DNA of 64,000 nucleotides, taken from Circinella minor. Taxonomy: Eukaryota > Mucoromycota > Mucoromycetes > Mucorales > Lichtheimiaceae. Below the pieces are notes generated by a model. That model was not told where the DNA came from, ran no database searches, and saw nothing but the letters and a program-made list of their open reading frames with translations. Where the stretch lies: contig JAEPRB010000047.1 in NCBI GenBank assembly GCA_016758965.1, forward strand, positions 62,001-126,000, given 5' to 3'. The translations under genes were made by a program, and so were the position numbers. Within the stretch, counting starts at the first letter, position 1. Every line of letters starts with the position of its first letter. Shown here one piece after another: positions 11,356-22,235 of this stretch.

Positions 11356-14300
11356 CTACGATGTTTCTGCAATTTCTTTACTTGTTCTTCTACTATTATG
11401 ATTACTAGTATTGCAATTAGATATCGTCGTTACAGTGTCCAATGTAGGTGGAGCAGCCATAGCATGGGCTGTCCCAACAAATGCGGCAGTGGGAGATGCA
11501 CCATATTTTGGTGAATTGGATCTGTTCTTCGAAACAGAAGTAGTGGATGTAGATGGAGAAGGTGCGATAGTAGGAGATCCATTATTAATAATAGGTTGTA
11601 AAGTGAGATGATTTATTCCATGTTCGTCCGAAGGAGATTGCTGTTGTGATGATAATGGAATTTTGGCAGATCCATTGAGACTACAAGAGCGTCGATGCAC
11701 ATCAGTAGTATCAGTAGTAGTTGGAAAAGAAGATATAGATTGTTGTTCAGAAGGACTGGCTGTACGGTATCGTGTTCTTGAAAATAATTTTTTCTTGGTA
11801 TTATTGTTATTGTTGTTATTGTTATTGGTCTTTGAAATGGATGATTCAGATGGGTCACCACCGGGTTGATTTGCATAAGAGGATATCGATAATACAGATA
11901 ACGATGTTGGGCCCGATGATACGGAAGTGGTAAGAATAGCTTGAATAAAATAATGTATATTAGGAAGTGTGTAACGAAGATCAATGACAATTAGGCCATA
12001 AGCATTCATTAACTAACAGAAAATAAAAATAAAAGTTCATTTATTACAATCCAACCTGTGTCAACTAATCCTACTATGGACTTCAATTTTTTTTTTACCT
12101 GTTCAATATTTTTGTTCAGTAAAAACACGCCAAATTCAAATCGATAGCGATCAACACCTTTTGCGTAGAGAGGAAACCTAGATGATAAACAGCTATGTGT
12201 CAGCATGAGGTAAAAATAGTAGCTATCAATCGCACTTACTCCGTAGGCCCGCTAATGGACGATACAGGATCTTTGATCGAAGCCCTGGATCCCATGGGCC
12301 GAATTGGATATCTCAATGGTATATCAAGATAAAAAGCCAACATGGATACCAGATGTGCCGTAAATCCCAACGCAGTAGCAATTGATTCGTCATTGCATCC
12401 GGTATAAACGGAATTAGGTAGATATATGTCCCGTATACAAAACTGATGTACATCATCGAACGACTTCTTTTTTTATATAATCAACCACAAAGATGCAATA
12501 GGATTTTCTTTTTTTTTTTTGTATATTTTGCATCATAAATCATAAAATAAAAATAGATAAATATTTTTCTTACCTGTTCAATGGGGTATATAGAAAATAA
12601 ATCTGCAACCAGTTCTTTTTTTCGTCGATTAAGCTGATGAAAAAGTTTTTCATGTGTTTGGATACTACGTTCAAGTAACTGTTCATTGTCTTTTAAATCT
12701 TCTTTTTCAGCGTTAAGTCGTTGATGTGATTTTTCCAATTCAGACTTTCGTTTAGCAATTAGCTTTCGCATTTCTGATATTCGTTGACGACCTAGAAAAA
12801 AGAAGTTTTATCCCTAATCAATATATTTTTTTTCAAGTATGTATAATTGTCGAAAGTGATTTTTTTTCTTTACCTTTACGGATTCCATTTTTTTCTTTTA
12901 CAAGTTCGCCTTCTATTCCTTCGAGCTTACATTGACGTTGATCACGTTCACGTGCCTGTTAAAATTTTATTAAAAAAAGTTAGTATTAAAATGATTAGGT
13001 CAAAAATAAACGAACAGTTAACACTTGTAATTTACCAAACGAAATCGATTATTTTCATTAATTAAAATATCACTTATATTTTGCCGTACTTGATCGGCCG
13101 ACTTTTGGGTATCGAATATACATTGCTTCAAGGTATTCAGCCTAGAAATACATATTAAATTAGAAACGTCTTTCATACTTTCTATCCTTGACTTTATTGG
13201 TTTTTTAATATCACATACTTGAGAAGATTATCTAAAGTATAGGACCGTTTAAACTAGTTTTTGTTATTATTATTATTATAAGTCACTCTTTTCATTAAGT
13301 AAACAATAATTATTCATGTAAAAAAATACTTTACTTTGCTGATTGAATGCTCGGTATCAATACTTGCTCGGTCGTTTTCACCATATGGATCAATTAAACT
13401 AGATCGTTTACTGTGAATAATAAGTTTTGCCTATCGAAAATAAAAGCAAATGAATCATATCCAGTGAATATGTGAGAAAATAATTAATATTTGTTTTGGA
13501 AATAAGCACATACCACAATATCAGGTGCAGTATAAAAACCATCTTCGAATTCTAATAGTAGAGTATTCTCTGGAAACGAAGAGGGAGGATCTTGCAGCTA
13601 AGGCATTATAATTATTTTAATATATTAGTTTCTTAACATATTTCTTTGTGTAATATAATAAACAAAACAATAACAAAAAAACACCCGGATATATATTGCA
13701 TAAATAATAAAAAAGACAAACACATTTTTGTTCTATTCTATTTACCGTTTTGCCAATAAATGCTAATGTATTTAAATCAACTTGCCACTCAAGAAGTAAT
13801 TGATACTCTTCCATTGGTTGTGAAGGGCGCCTTGACTTGGTAGGATGATCGTGTTCAGCATACTGATCATCAGAACGAACAGCCGTTGCTGACTCGGGAA
13901 ACGAGTGCCGCGCCCATAAACGTATCACAATTTCTGTTTGTACCCCATCATACCATGAAGAAGTCCATTGTGATGAATCTAATGCCCGAAAAGAGGGGTT
14001 GACTGTATTGGGTATTGTTTCACTTTTAAAAAATGCAGTTTCATCGGTACTCAAATGCAATGTCAAGTAAACATCCAATAGTCCACGTTCCAGTTCGTTA
14101 CTGCGAGAAAATTGTCTTTGTGGAGGAGGCGGATGTTTATTTGTCGCTGTCGTGGGTCGTTTCATCATTAATCGAGACGATTTTTTATATGCACTTTTTG
14201 TTAAAGATGAGTCTTCAACAGTTGTACTATTGGATGAGCGAAGTGATGACGCGCTTTCTGAACGTCGCATATCTGTAGCTTGTGTTGATGTTGGATTATT

Positions 14301-14789
14301 ACTATTATGATGTAAAACGTTAGTGCTCATCGTTGTTCCGGGATTAGGTGCTTCTATGTTATCTGTTGTTGGGAACGATCCTGTACGGCGATGAAAAACA
14401 GTTGATTTGGAACGTTGTTGTTGTTGTTGCTGTGCATCCCATGGTTGCGATGGAGAAGGAGATGAAGCTCGAGAAGTAACTGCACTACTGCTTAGACTCG
14501 ATCCTCGACTGTTAATATAAAAACCCGATAAGCCCAGCATGTCACCATTTTCGGTTGTCGTTTTATTACTGTTCTCATGATCACTATTTCCGCTCCATAA
14601 AATATTACGACCGACAATGGTTTGTAAATGCCGTATTCGACGCTAAATGTTTTTTTTTAAGAAATAAGTTCTTTTTTAATAATGGAGCTTATTTTTTAAA
14701 GAGAAAAAACCTTTCAACTATAATCAACTATCTGATTGTTCCTTTACCTGTCTTGGACTAGCTACTGGCCTATTGCTACTTTCAGACAT
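11356..14789 (-). CDS. UVRAG: UVRAG/Vps38-type subunit of the class III PI3-kinase complex
   Basis: Ten exons in transcript order: 14748-14789, 13746-14642, 13514-13597, 13330-13430, 13036-13141, 12874-12955, 12574-12791, 12240-12442, 12099-12177, 11356-12012; 822 aa, sum of exons in frame. UVRAG/Vps38 directs Vps34-Vps15-Beclin1 (Vps30) to endosomes for endocytic sorting and autophagosome maturation. Exon 1 joins exon 2 to give RRIRHLQTIVGRNI, a conserved N-terminal block. A Ser/Asn/Gln-rich insert follows, then a C2-like region (about residues 200-370; ERGLLDVYLTLHL, VIRLWARHSFPE, YQLLLEWQVDL), a long coiled coil (about 378-500), and the conserved C-terminal domain with FCIRDIYLPN, ALGFTAHLVSMLAFYLDIPL and RYPIRPMGSRASIKDP. 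The Ser/Asn-rich tail of about 120 residues is lineage-specific. At exon 4 the donor GTATTT (at 13329), not the nearer GTAAAG, keeps the frame. Atg14 is the alternative, but the C2-like region favours UVRAG. Confidence 0.9.
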
Positions 14790-16199
14790 TGGTATAACAT
14801 TCGCCCCTCCAAAGTCGTGTATACAGGTTTGTCAAGAAAGTTTAATAGTGTATTTATTATATGAATAAAAAAATAAAACTAAAAATGAAAGGAAATTGGG
14901 TTTGAAGAGAGTTGTTCGGAATGCGAAAGAAGTGCTTCGCTGCTTGTACACACTTTTGTGTTATGTCAAACAGAAAATAAAATCCCTCACTTGCTCAAAT
15001 TCACGAATTGCGAGGTTATCTTATTTCTAACTTGTTTACTTCTTACTATTAGCTTTTAATGTTATTAACAGCTAATAAATAAGTTAGTATTCATATTATG
15101 GTGCCAATGTGGTAGAGCCATATGTAATCACATTTTTGCGCATTATCTTGGTTTGTCATCTGTTTTTGTACTTTTTTCTCTTGAAAACCAAAGTTATTCA
15201 GTATGCTTAACTATTGATATTACTAGCGACAAAAACTAAATCAATTATATATAAATAAAGAAGAACAATAAAAAGAAGTAACATGTCTCTGTTAGAAAGA
15301 AGAATAGTATTACTGACAAGAAGTAAGATGGTATTTTTCTTCGACATACATCAAAATATAACCAATTGTAGAACCTTTGTGATGAATTTTGTACACTGGT
15401 AGATTCAAATAGTTTATTGCCCATATCATTAATTTACTACTCTATTGAATATTTGTTTTTATCAGGTATACCAACAAAGTATACTTAATATGCATAAAAT
15501 TGATATTGTTAAAAAAAATAGCGTGCAAGTGTCTCGCTCGGTCACGTGTGAGGTATATCATTTTAATAGAATGTGATCTGGTCCCAGTAAAATGAAAAAT
15601 AAGTGATGGAGATATATCTTCTTTCTGTTTTTGTTAGTCTCACGATGGTTGTACAATATATTTCTCAAACGAAACAGAAAAAAAAAACTTCACAATATGT
15701 CATTCCTGGAAAATATAATAATAGTAGTAATAATAATAATAATAATCCCCTTTTAAAATAGCCAAAGCATTGTCTACTTATTCTATCAAGTTATAAAAAT
15801 AATTGAACGGGAGCGACAAACATTGTAAGCACTTTGTATAGTATATATACGTAATCGTGAAAAAAGTATTTTTGTTTTACTGCTTCATTTAGGGTCAAAA
15901 CCTTTCCGAACTCTAGGATCTAATTTGGTTCAAATTGCTTATTCCATGAATTATAGCATGTTCATGACTTTACAGATTATTTTTGCTGGCCTGATACTTA
16001 GAACGTGGAAAAATAAAGAGGATGATGCGATATCCACTTTTAAAACTTTATGCCAGCTACGTACAGTGATTCTCAAAATGAAATCCCAAAAATACATAAT
16101 AAATTTTATCCAGCTTATATACTTCCATGGTCTATGCTAAAAATAATAGACTTTGAAAGAAATCTGCATAAAAAAGCAAACTATTTAGGTTTGGACGTA
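14790..16199. other. Intergenic region upstream of the UVRAG-like gene
   Basis: About 1.4 kb of AT-rich DNA. There is a GTAATAATAATAATAATA-like trinucleotide tract near 15720-15750. A 71-codon frame at 15925-16140 (AYSMNYSMFMTLQIIFAGLILR) ends just before element B; it has no recognisable family and could be a transposon remnant or chance. Confidence 0.4.
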
Positions 16200-17130
16200 G
16201 ATGATCGAATATTTTATTATATATAGACAGCAATATTACACTTTTTTATCACAAGTACTGTAAACGAGAGTTTTATTTTTACATGTATAATACTAAAGTG
16301 CCTTTCGTATATGCGAATATTTTGTATTAACATCTTCATGACTCGTGATAATTTATAATATCTGATTCAGTGAGGACTAACAAAAGTCATAGGATACAGA
16401 TCAATTGAATCGAATCGAATAAACATATGATAATAACAGGTTTTATACCACCGATATTGAATACTAGTCAGTACTAACAATAGCATATATAAATTAACGA
16501 GACTTACAAAGCGGCTAATCTACAAAATTATTTTTGTAGATTTTTAAAAAAAAAGTTTCGATGAGGAAGTATTAGGTATGTGAAGTGGATGAAGAATCAG
16601 CGTCATCATATCCCACTTCCTAATAAGAATGGGCTAGAACTAAATATGGTTATATGGAACAAAAAAGGTAAGAAAGTCTTTGGATGGTCATAGTTATGAG
16701 TATAAATAATGATACCGCAAGAATTAGATCACAGCGAAAATAACTGTCAAAAAAAAAAATCCCCCCATGGAGCAAACGTTGCACGCTTGGTTAGACTTTG
16801 AAAAGTCTAACCATCCAAAAATATATTTTTTCTCCAGTCATTTTTATTTCTCAGCAACATTTTTATATTCCATAGTTGGGTTAGACTTTGAAAAGTCTAA
16901 CTATCCACAAGTTTATTTTGCTTTCTTGGGCACCATCATAGTCGAGTTATATTTTGAAAAGTCTTTCTGGAGCAATATTTTTTGTAGGTCAATCATAGGT
17001 GGGTTAGACTTTGAAAAGTCTAACCATCCATAAAATCTATTATGCTTTCTCCAATAATATTTCGCAGTCCGCCATAGTCGGGTTAGACTTTAAAAAGTCT
17101 AACCATCCAAAAATTTATCTGTAATATTTT
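16200..17130. repeat. Dispersed element B with an array of palindrome-bearing tandem repeats
   Basis: Second member of the family at 7440-8600. The leader shares TACTGTAAACGAG (about 16258), GAATCGAATAAACAT and CTAGTCAGTACTAACA with element A. Then come four clear and one degenerate 24-bp palindrome (GGTTAGACTTT plus its reverse complement) at 16789-16812, about 16879-16902, about 16944, 17002-17025 and 17081-17104. The array abuts the left arm of the inverted duplication that carries the C2H2/nuclease gene. Confidence 0.85.
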
Positions 17131-18721
17131 TAATGGAGATCACGGATGATAAAAATCGGGATAAAATTTAACGATCCTCGCATTATGTTGGGTCCTTGGT
17201 AACAGTATTTAATTTTGAATGAAGAAAATTAAGTAAATGTTTTATGATATAAAGAGAATATAGCCAAGAGCTTCTGAATTCAAATTGGGGGCTGGGAGGG
17301 CAAACGAGGAGGTTATTTAATCCAATCATTTTTATTACTGTATCTATAAATTTGAAGCAAGTAATAGGAGAAAAAGTGTAATTCTAAATATCTAATTTGG
17401 GATGTTTTATGACTTAAAAGGGGATAGTAAACATATTACTTTCCTTCGGAATGAGATGCATGTAATAACGGCGACTTGGCCGAAGAAAATGATGATTTAT
17501 TTTGATCTCGGAATAAGTGTTTTCCCATTAAAAGTTTACAATTGCATAATACACAATACAATATGAGCTTAACTTTCGTACTTGATATATAATTGAGAAA
17601 CAGAAACACTCAACGATGGATAGTGCAAATATATATTTGTCAGACAATTAGAGTAAATCCAATATTGAAACAGGTGTGTTTTATTATACTAACAAATGAT
17701 TTGAGAATTATAAAACAATAAGTTAAGACAAGTCTGTTTAGAACCATATATGCATATATAATTTGTATATTATTATTCTGGAATTTAAGAGGAATGATTT
17801 TAAAATTATTATCATTCTTCTCATGTACTAGCTTTGCAAACTTATTAGTTCAATTCATCCAATTTCCTTTCATACGTATTACAGTACTAATCAATTTTGT
17901 AAACCAAGACTATACATATATCATTGATTTCAAAACACCGAATAGACGAGCTTCCACTATGGGAAATGCTTGATTTTGTTAAGCTGTTTTTATAGGTGTA
18001 TGATATAATGGGTAAGACACATGCTCTTTCTCTTTTCTTTATGATACGTAGAGAACGGAATTTCGTACTCGCATGAATATTAAAACACTACATTTACATG
18101 TGCATTTGTAAACTTTTGATCAGTTTTATTTATTTAGTTTTACGCATCCCTCTTAATTTTCAACTATTCGTGCATTTGATGTCATTTTTCTGATAAAAAA
18201 TGTATCGTCTAATCAATATTATACATGTGTAATTGGTACGATCTTTTCCGCATACGTAATGCATCACATTTTTTTTTACTCAGGATACTATTTTATCATA
18301 GGTTACCCTATCGATCTGAACTTTAGTCGCTTGTGTTTATTACCAAAAAAAACACTCTTCTTTCATTTTCGTGTATTATCAATCATGAGCACTCAAACAA
18401 AAAAAAACATATTTCCCAACCTACGAATAAGCTTGTTTATTACTTTGAATCCATGGATGATATTTTGCTGATGCTGATGCTGATGCTGATATGGGTCTTA
18501 TACTTCTTGATAATGTTTAACTGGATATAGTAAATAAGGCTTTTGGATTGATACAAATGATTCGACACTTTTTTACTGGAATTATTATAGTTATTTGCTT
18601 ATCATCCCAGTGTCAAGCTTTCATAATTTACCGATGTAGTCCGTCTTGCTCACGATGCTGAAATTTTATCCCGGAGATGATTTTTAATAAAAAGACTACA
18701 AGATAGTCATTTTATTTCAAG

Positions 18722-18746
18722 CACACACACACACACACACACACAC
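18722..18746. repeat. (CA)n microsatellite next to a start codon
   Basis: Uninterrupted CA dinucleotide run that ends directly at the ATG of the C2H2/nuclease gene, so it would form the whole proximal 5' leader. Confidence 0.9.
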
Positions 18747-20189
18747 ATGAATACAGCAATTCGGATATGCCCTTATTGTAATGATGATAACAAAACTTTT
18801 AAAAGTAATCAAAAAGTACGAATTCATGTTTATACACAACACAATGTGTTGTTACCTAGCAATGATCGAGGTAAACCGATGATACCAGCCAATGCCAAAA
18901 CTAAATTATATTTATGTGCTTGCTGTACCAAAGTCCACGAATCAAAACACGAACTTCGACAACATGTAGACAATGAGCACAGTTTTAAATTTACAACTAC
19001 ATTTCCCGATTTTCCTGGTTGGACATTGCAAGGTACCGATTTAGCAGAACGCTTTCGAGAATATTTTACGCACTGTTTGGAGAATTGTAATAGATATTTT
19101 GATGTGGATCAATATTTCAACCAGCTACTGTAAGTCAATGTTTTATTTTATTTTATTTATTTATTTTTAAGATGACGTTTGTTGTTTATATATATACACT
19201 ACGGTAAATGATGGTTGAAACTCATAATTATTGTTATTCTTTTTTTTTTAAAAAAAAAAAAAAAAAGTTGTATTTCACATGTCTTAGTTTTACAAAAACG
19301 CTCTCAATACGAATCAATGCCAGTAGAATATTTTCCTCCTTCATTACTTAAAGCTGCACATCAAGATATCATTTCCTCGTTAACGTATCCTGTTTCAATG
19401 GATAACAACATTTATATTTCAATCAAGAATATTATCCACGACTATCACGATAATAGGATGGATAATCTGGCAGCACGACATGCTTTACTTGGCCTTGCAA
19501 TGACATGCAAAAATGAAGCGGAACGAAACGTTATTTTAACAGTCGAAGCATTATTACCACCTATCAAGGATTTGGATATTGGATTAGTAGGTGAATCGGA
19601 ATTAATAGCATCGTTTATACATCCAATGATCCAGGCATTATTATCGTATGAAAATGATGATAAAGTAGCACGTTGTTCGAATACTATACCGGATAATGGT
19701 ACGGATATTACCAAACGCCCCGATTATGAAGTGGTTATGTTCGAACAATACAAGGAGTCATATCGTACATGTTATGGTGAAGTAAAAAATGGATGTTCAT
19801 CTGAAATTAATTCAATCCTTGATTTCTATCGGCTGTGTATTTTTTGCAAGTTAGAAATGGTGGTATCTAATTTAACTGGAATTTTATGTTTCCAAGCGAT
19901 TGGACCATCAATTACTTTCTATTATATGGTGCATACAAGTGCTACTATTTATGCATTAGTAGAATTGGGAACCGTTGAAATACCAACTATGAAAAAAGAT
20001 GTCATGAAGATTATCATCGCCTTAGACGAGCTATTGAAAGTGGCAACAATCCACAGAAGCATCAAGAAAAAAAAATCTTCAGAAATGAATACATCTCATC
20101 CAACGTTACCATTCGAATTTGTTCAAGGAAAAAAAAAGACTTTACCAGCTAAAAGAAAACCATCCCTCAGCTCTATTTCGGGTCGATGA
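18747..20189 (+). CDS. C2H2 zinc-finger protein with a PD-(D/E)XK-like nuclease core; probable mobile-element protein
   Basis: Exon 1 is 18747-19129 and ends at a strong GTAAGT donor. It encodes two C2H2-like fingers: C8, C11, H27, H32 and C57, C60, H73, H78. Exon 2 runs to the stop at 20189. The obvious acceptor CTTAG (ending 19287) breaks the frame; an AAG acceptor ending 19267, after a long A run, restores it, so the join is uncertain or the gene is damaged. The second part contains GLVGESELIASFIHPMIQAL, then KRPDYEVV, then CYGEVKNG. This is the order Glu ... PD ... E-x-K expected of PD-(D/E)XK nuclease folds. ILCFQAIGPSITFY and a basic C-terminus (KKKTLPAKRKP) follow. DNA binding and cleavage are inferred from motifs only. 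An inverted truncated copy lies at 20396-20985, a relic at 6430-6905, and related cores near 36.3, 41.0 and 53.4 kb. Confidence 0.6.
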
Positions 20190-20395
20190 TAAATCCTTTT
20201 TAACTTGGTTTCTTACACTATAATACTGTACCTACGCACATTAACTATAATCAAAATTAACTTTTATGTATATACCCAAAAAAAAATCGAGTTAACTTAT
20301 GGTAACGATAATAATTTCGTATTCGTTTCTATTTCATAAAATAAAATAAAATAAAAAATGATCTCCAAAAACTGTTTAAAAATTCACTATGTTTC

Positions 20396-20985
20396 TATAG
20401 AAAGTAATTGATGGTCCAATCGCTTGAAAACATAAAATTCCAGTTAAATTAGATACCACCATTTCTAACTTGCAAAAAATACACAGCCGATAGAAATCAA
20501 GGATTGAATTAATTTCAGATGAACATCCATTTTTTACTTCACCATAACATGTACGATATGACTCCTTGTATTGTTCGAACATAATCACTTCATAATCGGG
20601 GCGTTTGGTAATATCCGTACCATTATCTGGTATAGTATTCGAACAACGTGCTACTTTATCATCATTTTCATACGATAATAATGCCTGGATCATTGGATGT
20701 ATAAACGACGCTATTAATTCCGATTCACCTACTAATCCAATATCCAAATCCTTGATAGGTGGTAATAATGCTTCAACTGTTAAAATAACGTTTCGTTCCG
20801 CTTCATTTTTCCATGTCATTGCAAGGCCAAGTAAAGCATGCCGTGCTGCCAAATTATCCATCCTATTATCGTGATAGTCGTGTATAATATTCTTGATTGA
20901 AATATAAATGCTGTTATCCATTGAAACAGGATACGTTAACGAGGAAATGATATCTTGATGTGCAGCTTTAAGTAATAAAGGGAAA
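20396..20985 (-). pseudogene. Truncated inverted copy of the C2H2/PD-(D/E)XK-like gene
   Basis: The reverse complement of this stretch is nearly identical to the core of the gene at 19341-19925: by eye five base differences, three of them amino-acid changes (N to S, C to W, V to I). It keeps RPDYEV and GEVKNG intact. It lacks the zinc-finger exon and the sequence before LLKAAHQD. At its 3' end it diverges after GPSITFY into a short tail (RNIVNF) and a stop. The open frame is 181 codons from an internal Met at 20921. A truncated copy is most likely, although expression of a fingerless nuclease domain cannot be excluded. Confidence 0.7.
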
Positions 20986-22235
20986 AAAATATTATATTAC
21001 TTTAACAATCAAAAGATCAATTACATTTTTGTATATACTTAATAAACAGAAACCAAATTTCAATGAAAAAAACAACATCATTAGTTTTGGTTTTACAAAC
21101 TTGATACGTAAGTAATAAGTAAGAAAGTAAATTGGATGAATCGAACTTTATAATACAGATTTACAAGGTTGGTACATCCCAACAATAATAATAATTTTTG
21201 AAAGAATCACGGCTTATATTTCATAATACGTAACAATATACAAAGCATATAAATGTAGATATAGTTCTAAGCATGGCTTGTCTTTTCTTATTGTTTTATC
21301 ATTCTCAAATCGATTTGAAAACATCACCCATTTGTTTCACTATTGGGTTAGCTACCTGGAAAATATATATACTTATTGTTAAAATGTTTCTATTTCTCAT
21401 TAAGAATATAACTATAAAAGTGAACTCATATTCAACCATGAAAAAGGGATATTATTTTGATCGTAAATTTTTAATGGAAAATTATTTTTCCGGGATCAAA
21501 AAATAAAATAAAAATTTCTTCGGCGAAGTCGCCGTTACCGCATGCATCATTCCGAAGAAAAGTCCCTCCCTCTTGAGTCATAAAATATCTCAAATTAGTA
21601 AATATTTATAACTATACCTTTTACAGTTATCATTTTACTTGAGTTATAATCTCCTGTAATCCTTCCCCCCCTCCCCCCGATTTTTAATACTGTCCTTTTC
21701 ACATTATTTCATTTTCTTCACTACCGTTAACAAAATGACTCAATATGATTCCGGAATCATTAAACATGATCCCAATTTTTACTATTGGGGAATCTGATAC
21801 CAAAAAAAAAAAAAACTATTTAGTTGTAGAATATATTCATCAAAATAAAAAATAAAATAAAAAATTACGAACGTAATTAGGAGAAGGGATCAAATAAATT
21901 TTATGACGTTAAAATACCGTATACATCAACGGCGTTCCAGCCGAAAAGCAACATCCCTTTGAATAACCATATACCCCCAATTAAGGAAAGCAACGTAAAT
22001 AACTAAATAAATAAAAAACTCGTTTCAATCAGTTAAATATACAATAAAACATGCATTTACCAAGACTTTTATGTATTTATAGTGGATCAAGTCCTATAAT
22101 AGTAAACATTGTATATGATTAACAAGTTTGACCACCTGACACAACAATCATTTTTTTATATAAATATCAAACAATAAACTAATTATCAAAACAACAGTTT
22201 TTTTCTTTTTTGCCTTTACTTGAATCTCTATTATC

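Larger units (their letters stand above)
17150..21900. repeat. Imperfect inverted duplication (long inverted repeat) enclosing the C2H2/PD-(D/E)XK-like gene
   Basis: The left arm, about 17150-18000 plus 19335-19925, matches the reverse complement of the right arm, about 20395-20985 plus 21050-21900. Matching flank blocks are GTAACGGCGACTT with CGAAGAAA (about 17468 against about 21530), ATAAAACAATAAG (about 17711 against about 21290), and TTCATCCAATTT with CTTTC (about 17860 against about 21137). The right arm lacks about 1.3 kb of the left arm (18000-19335), including the zinc-finger exon. The flanking arms look only moderately conserved, while the coding cores differ at about five positions in nearly 590. 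The centre (about 20190-20376) is unrelated AT-rich sequence. Confidence 0.8.

Noticed and set aside
11663..11869. Leu-rich plus-strand frame opposite the UVRAG-like gene
   Set aside because: Complement of Asn/Gln codon runs in the disordered tail of the minus-strand protein.
16767..17033. 88-codon frame with repeated LDFEKSNHP
   Set aside because: It is read-through of the palindrome repeat units, not a protein gene.
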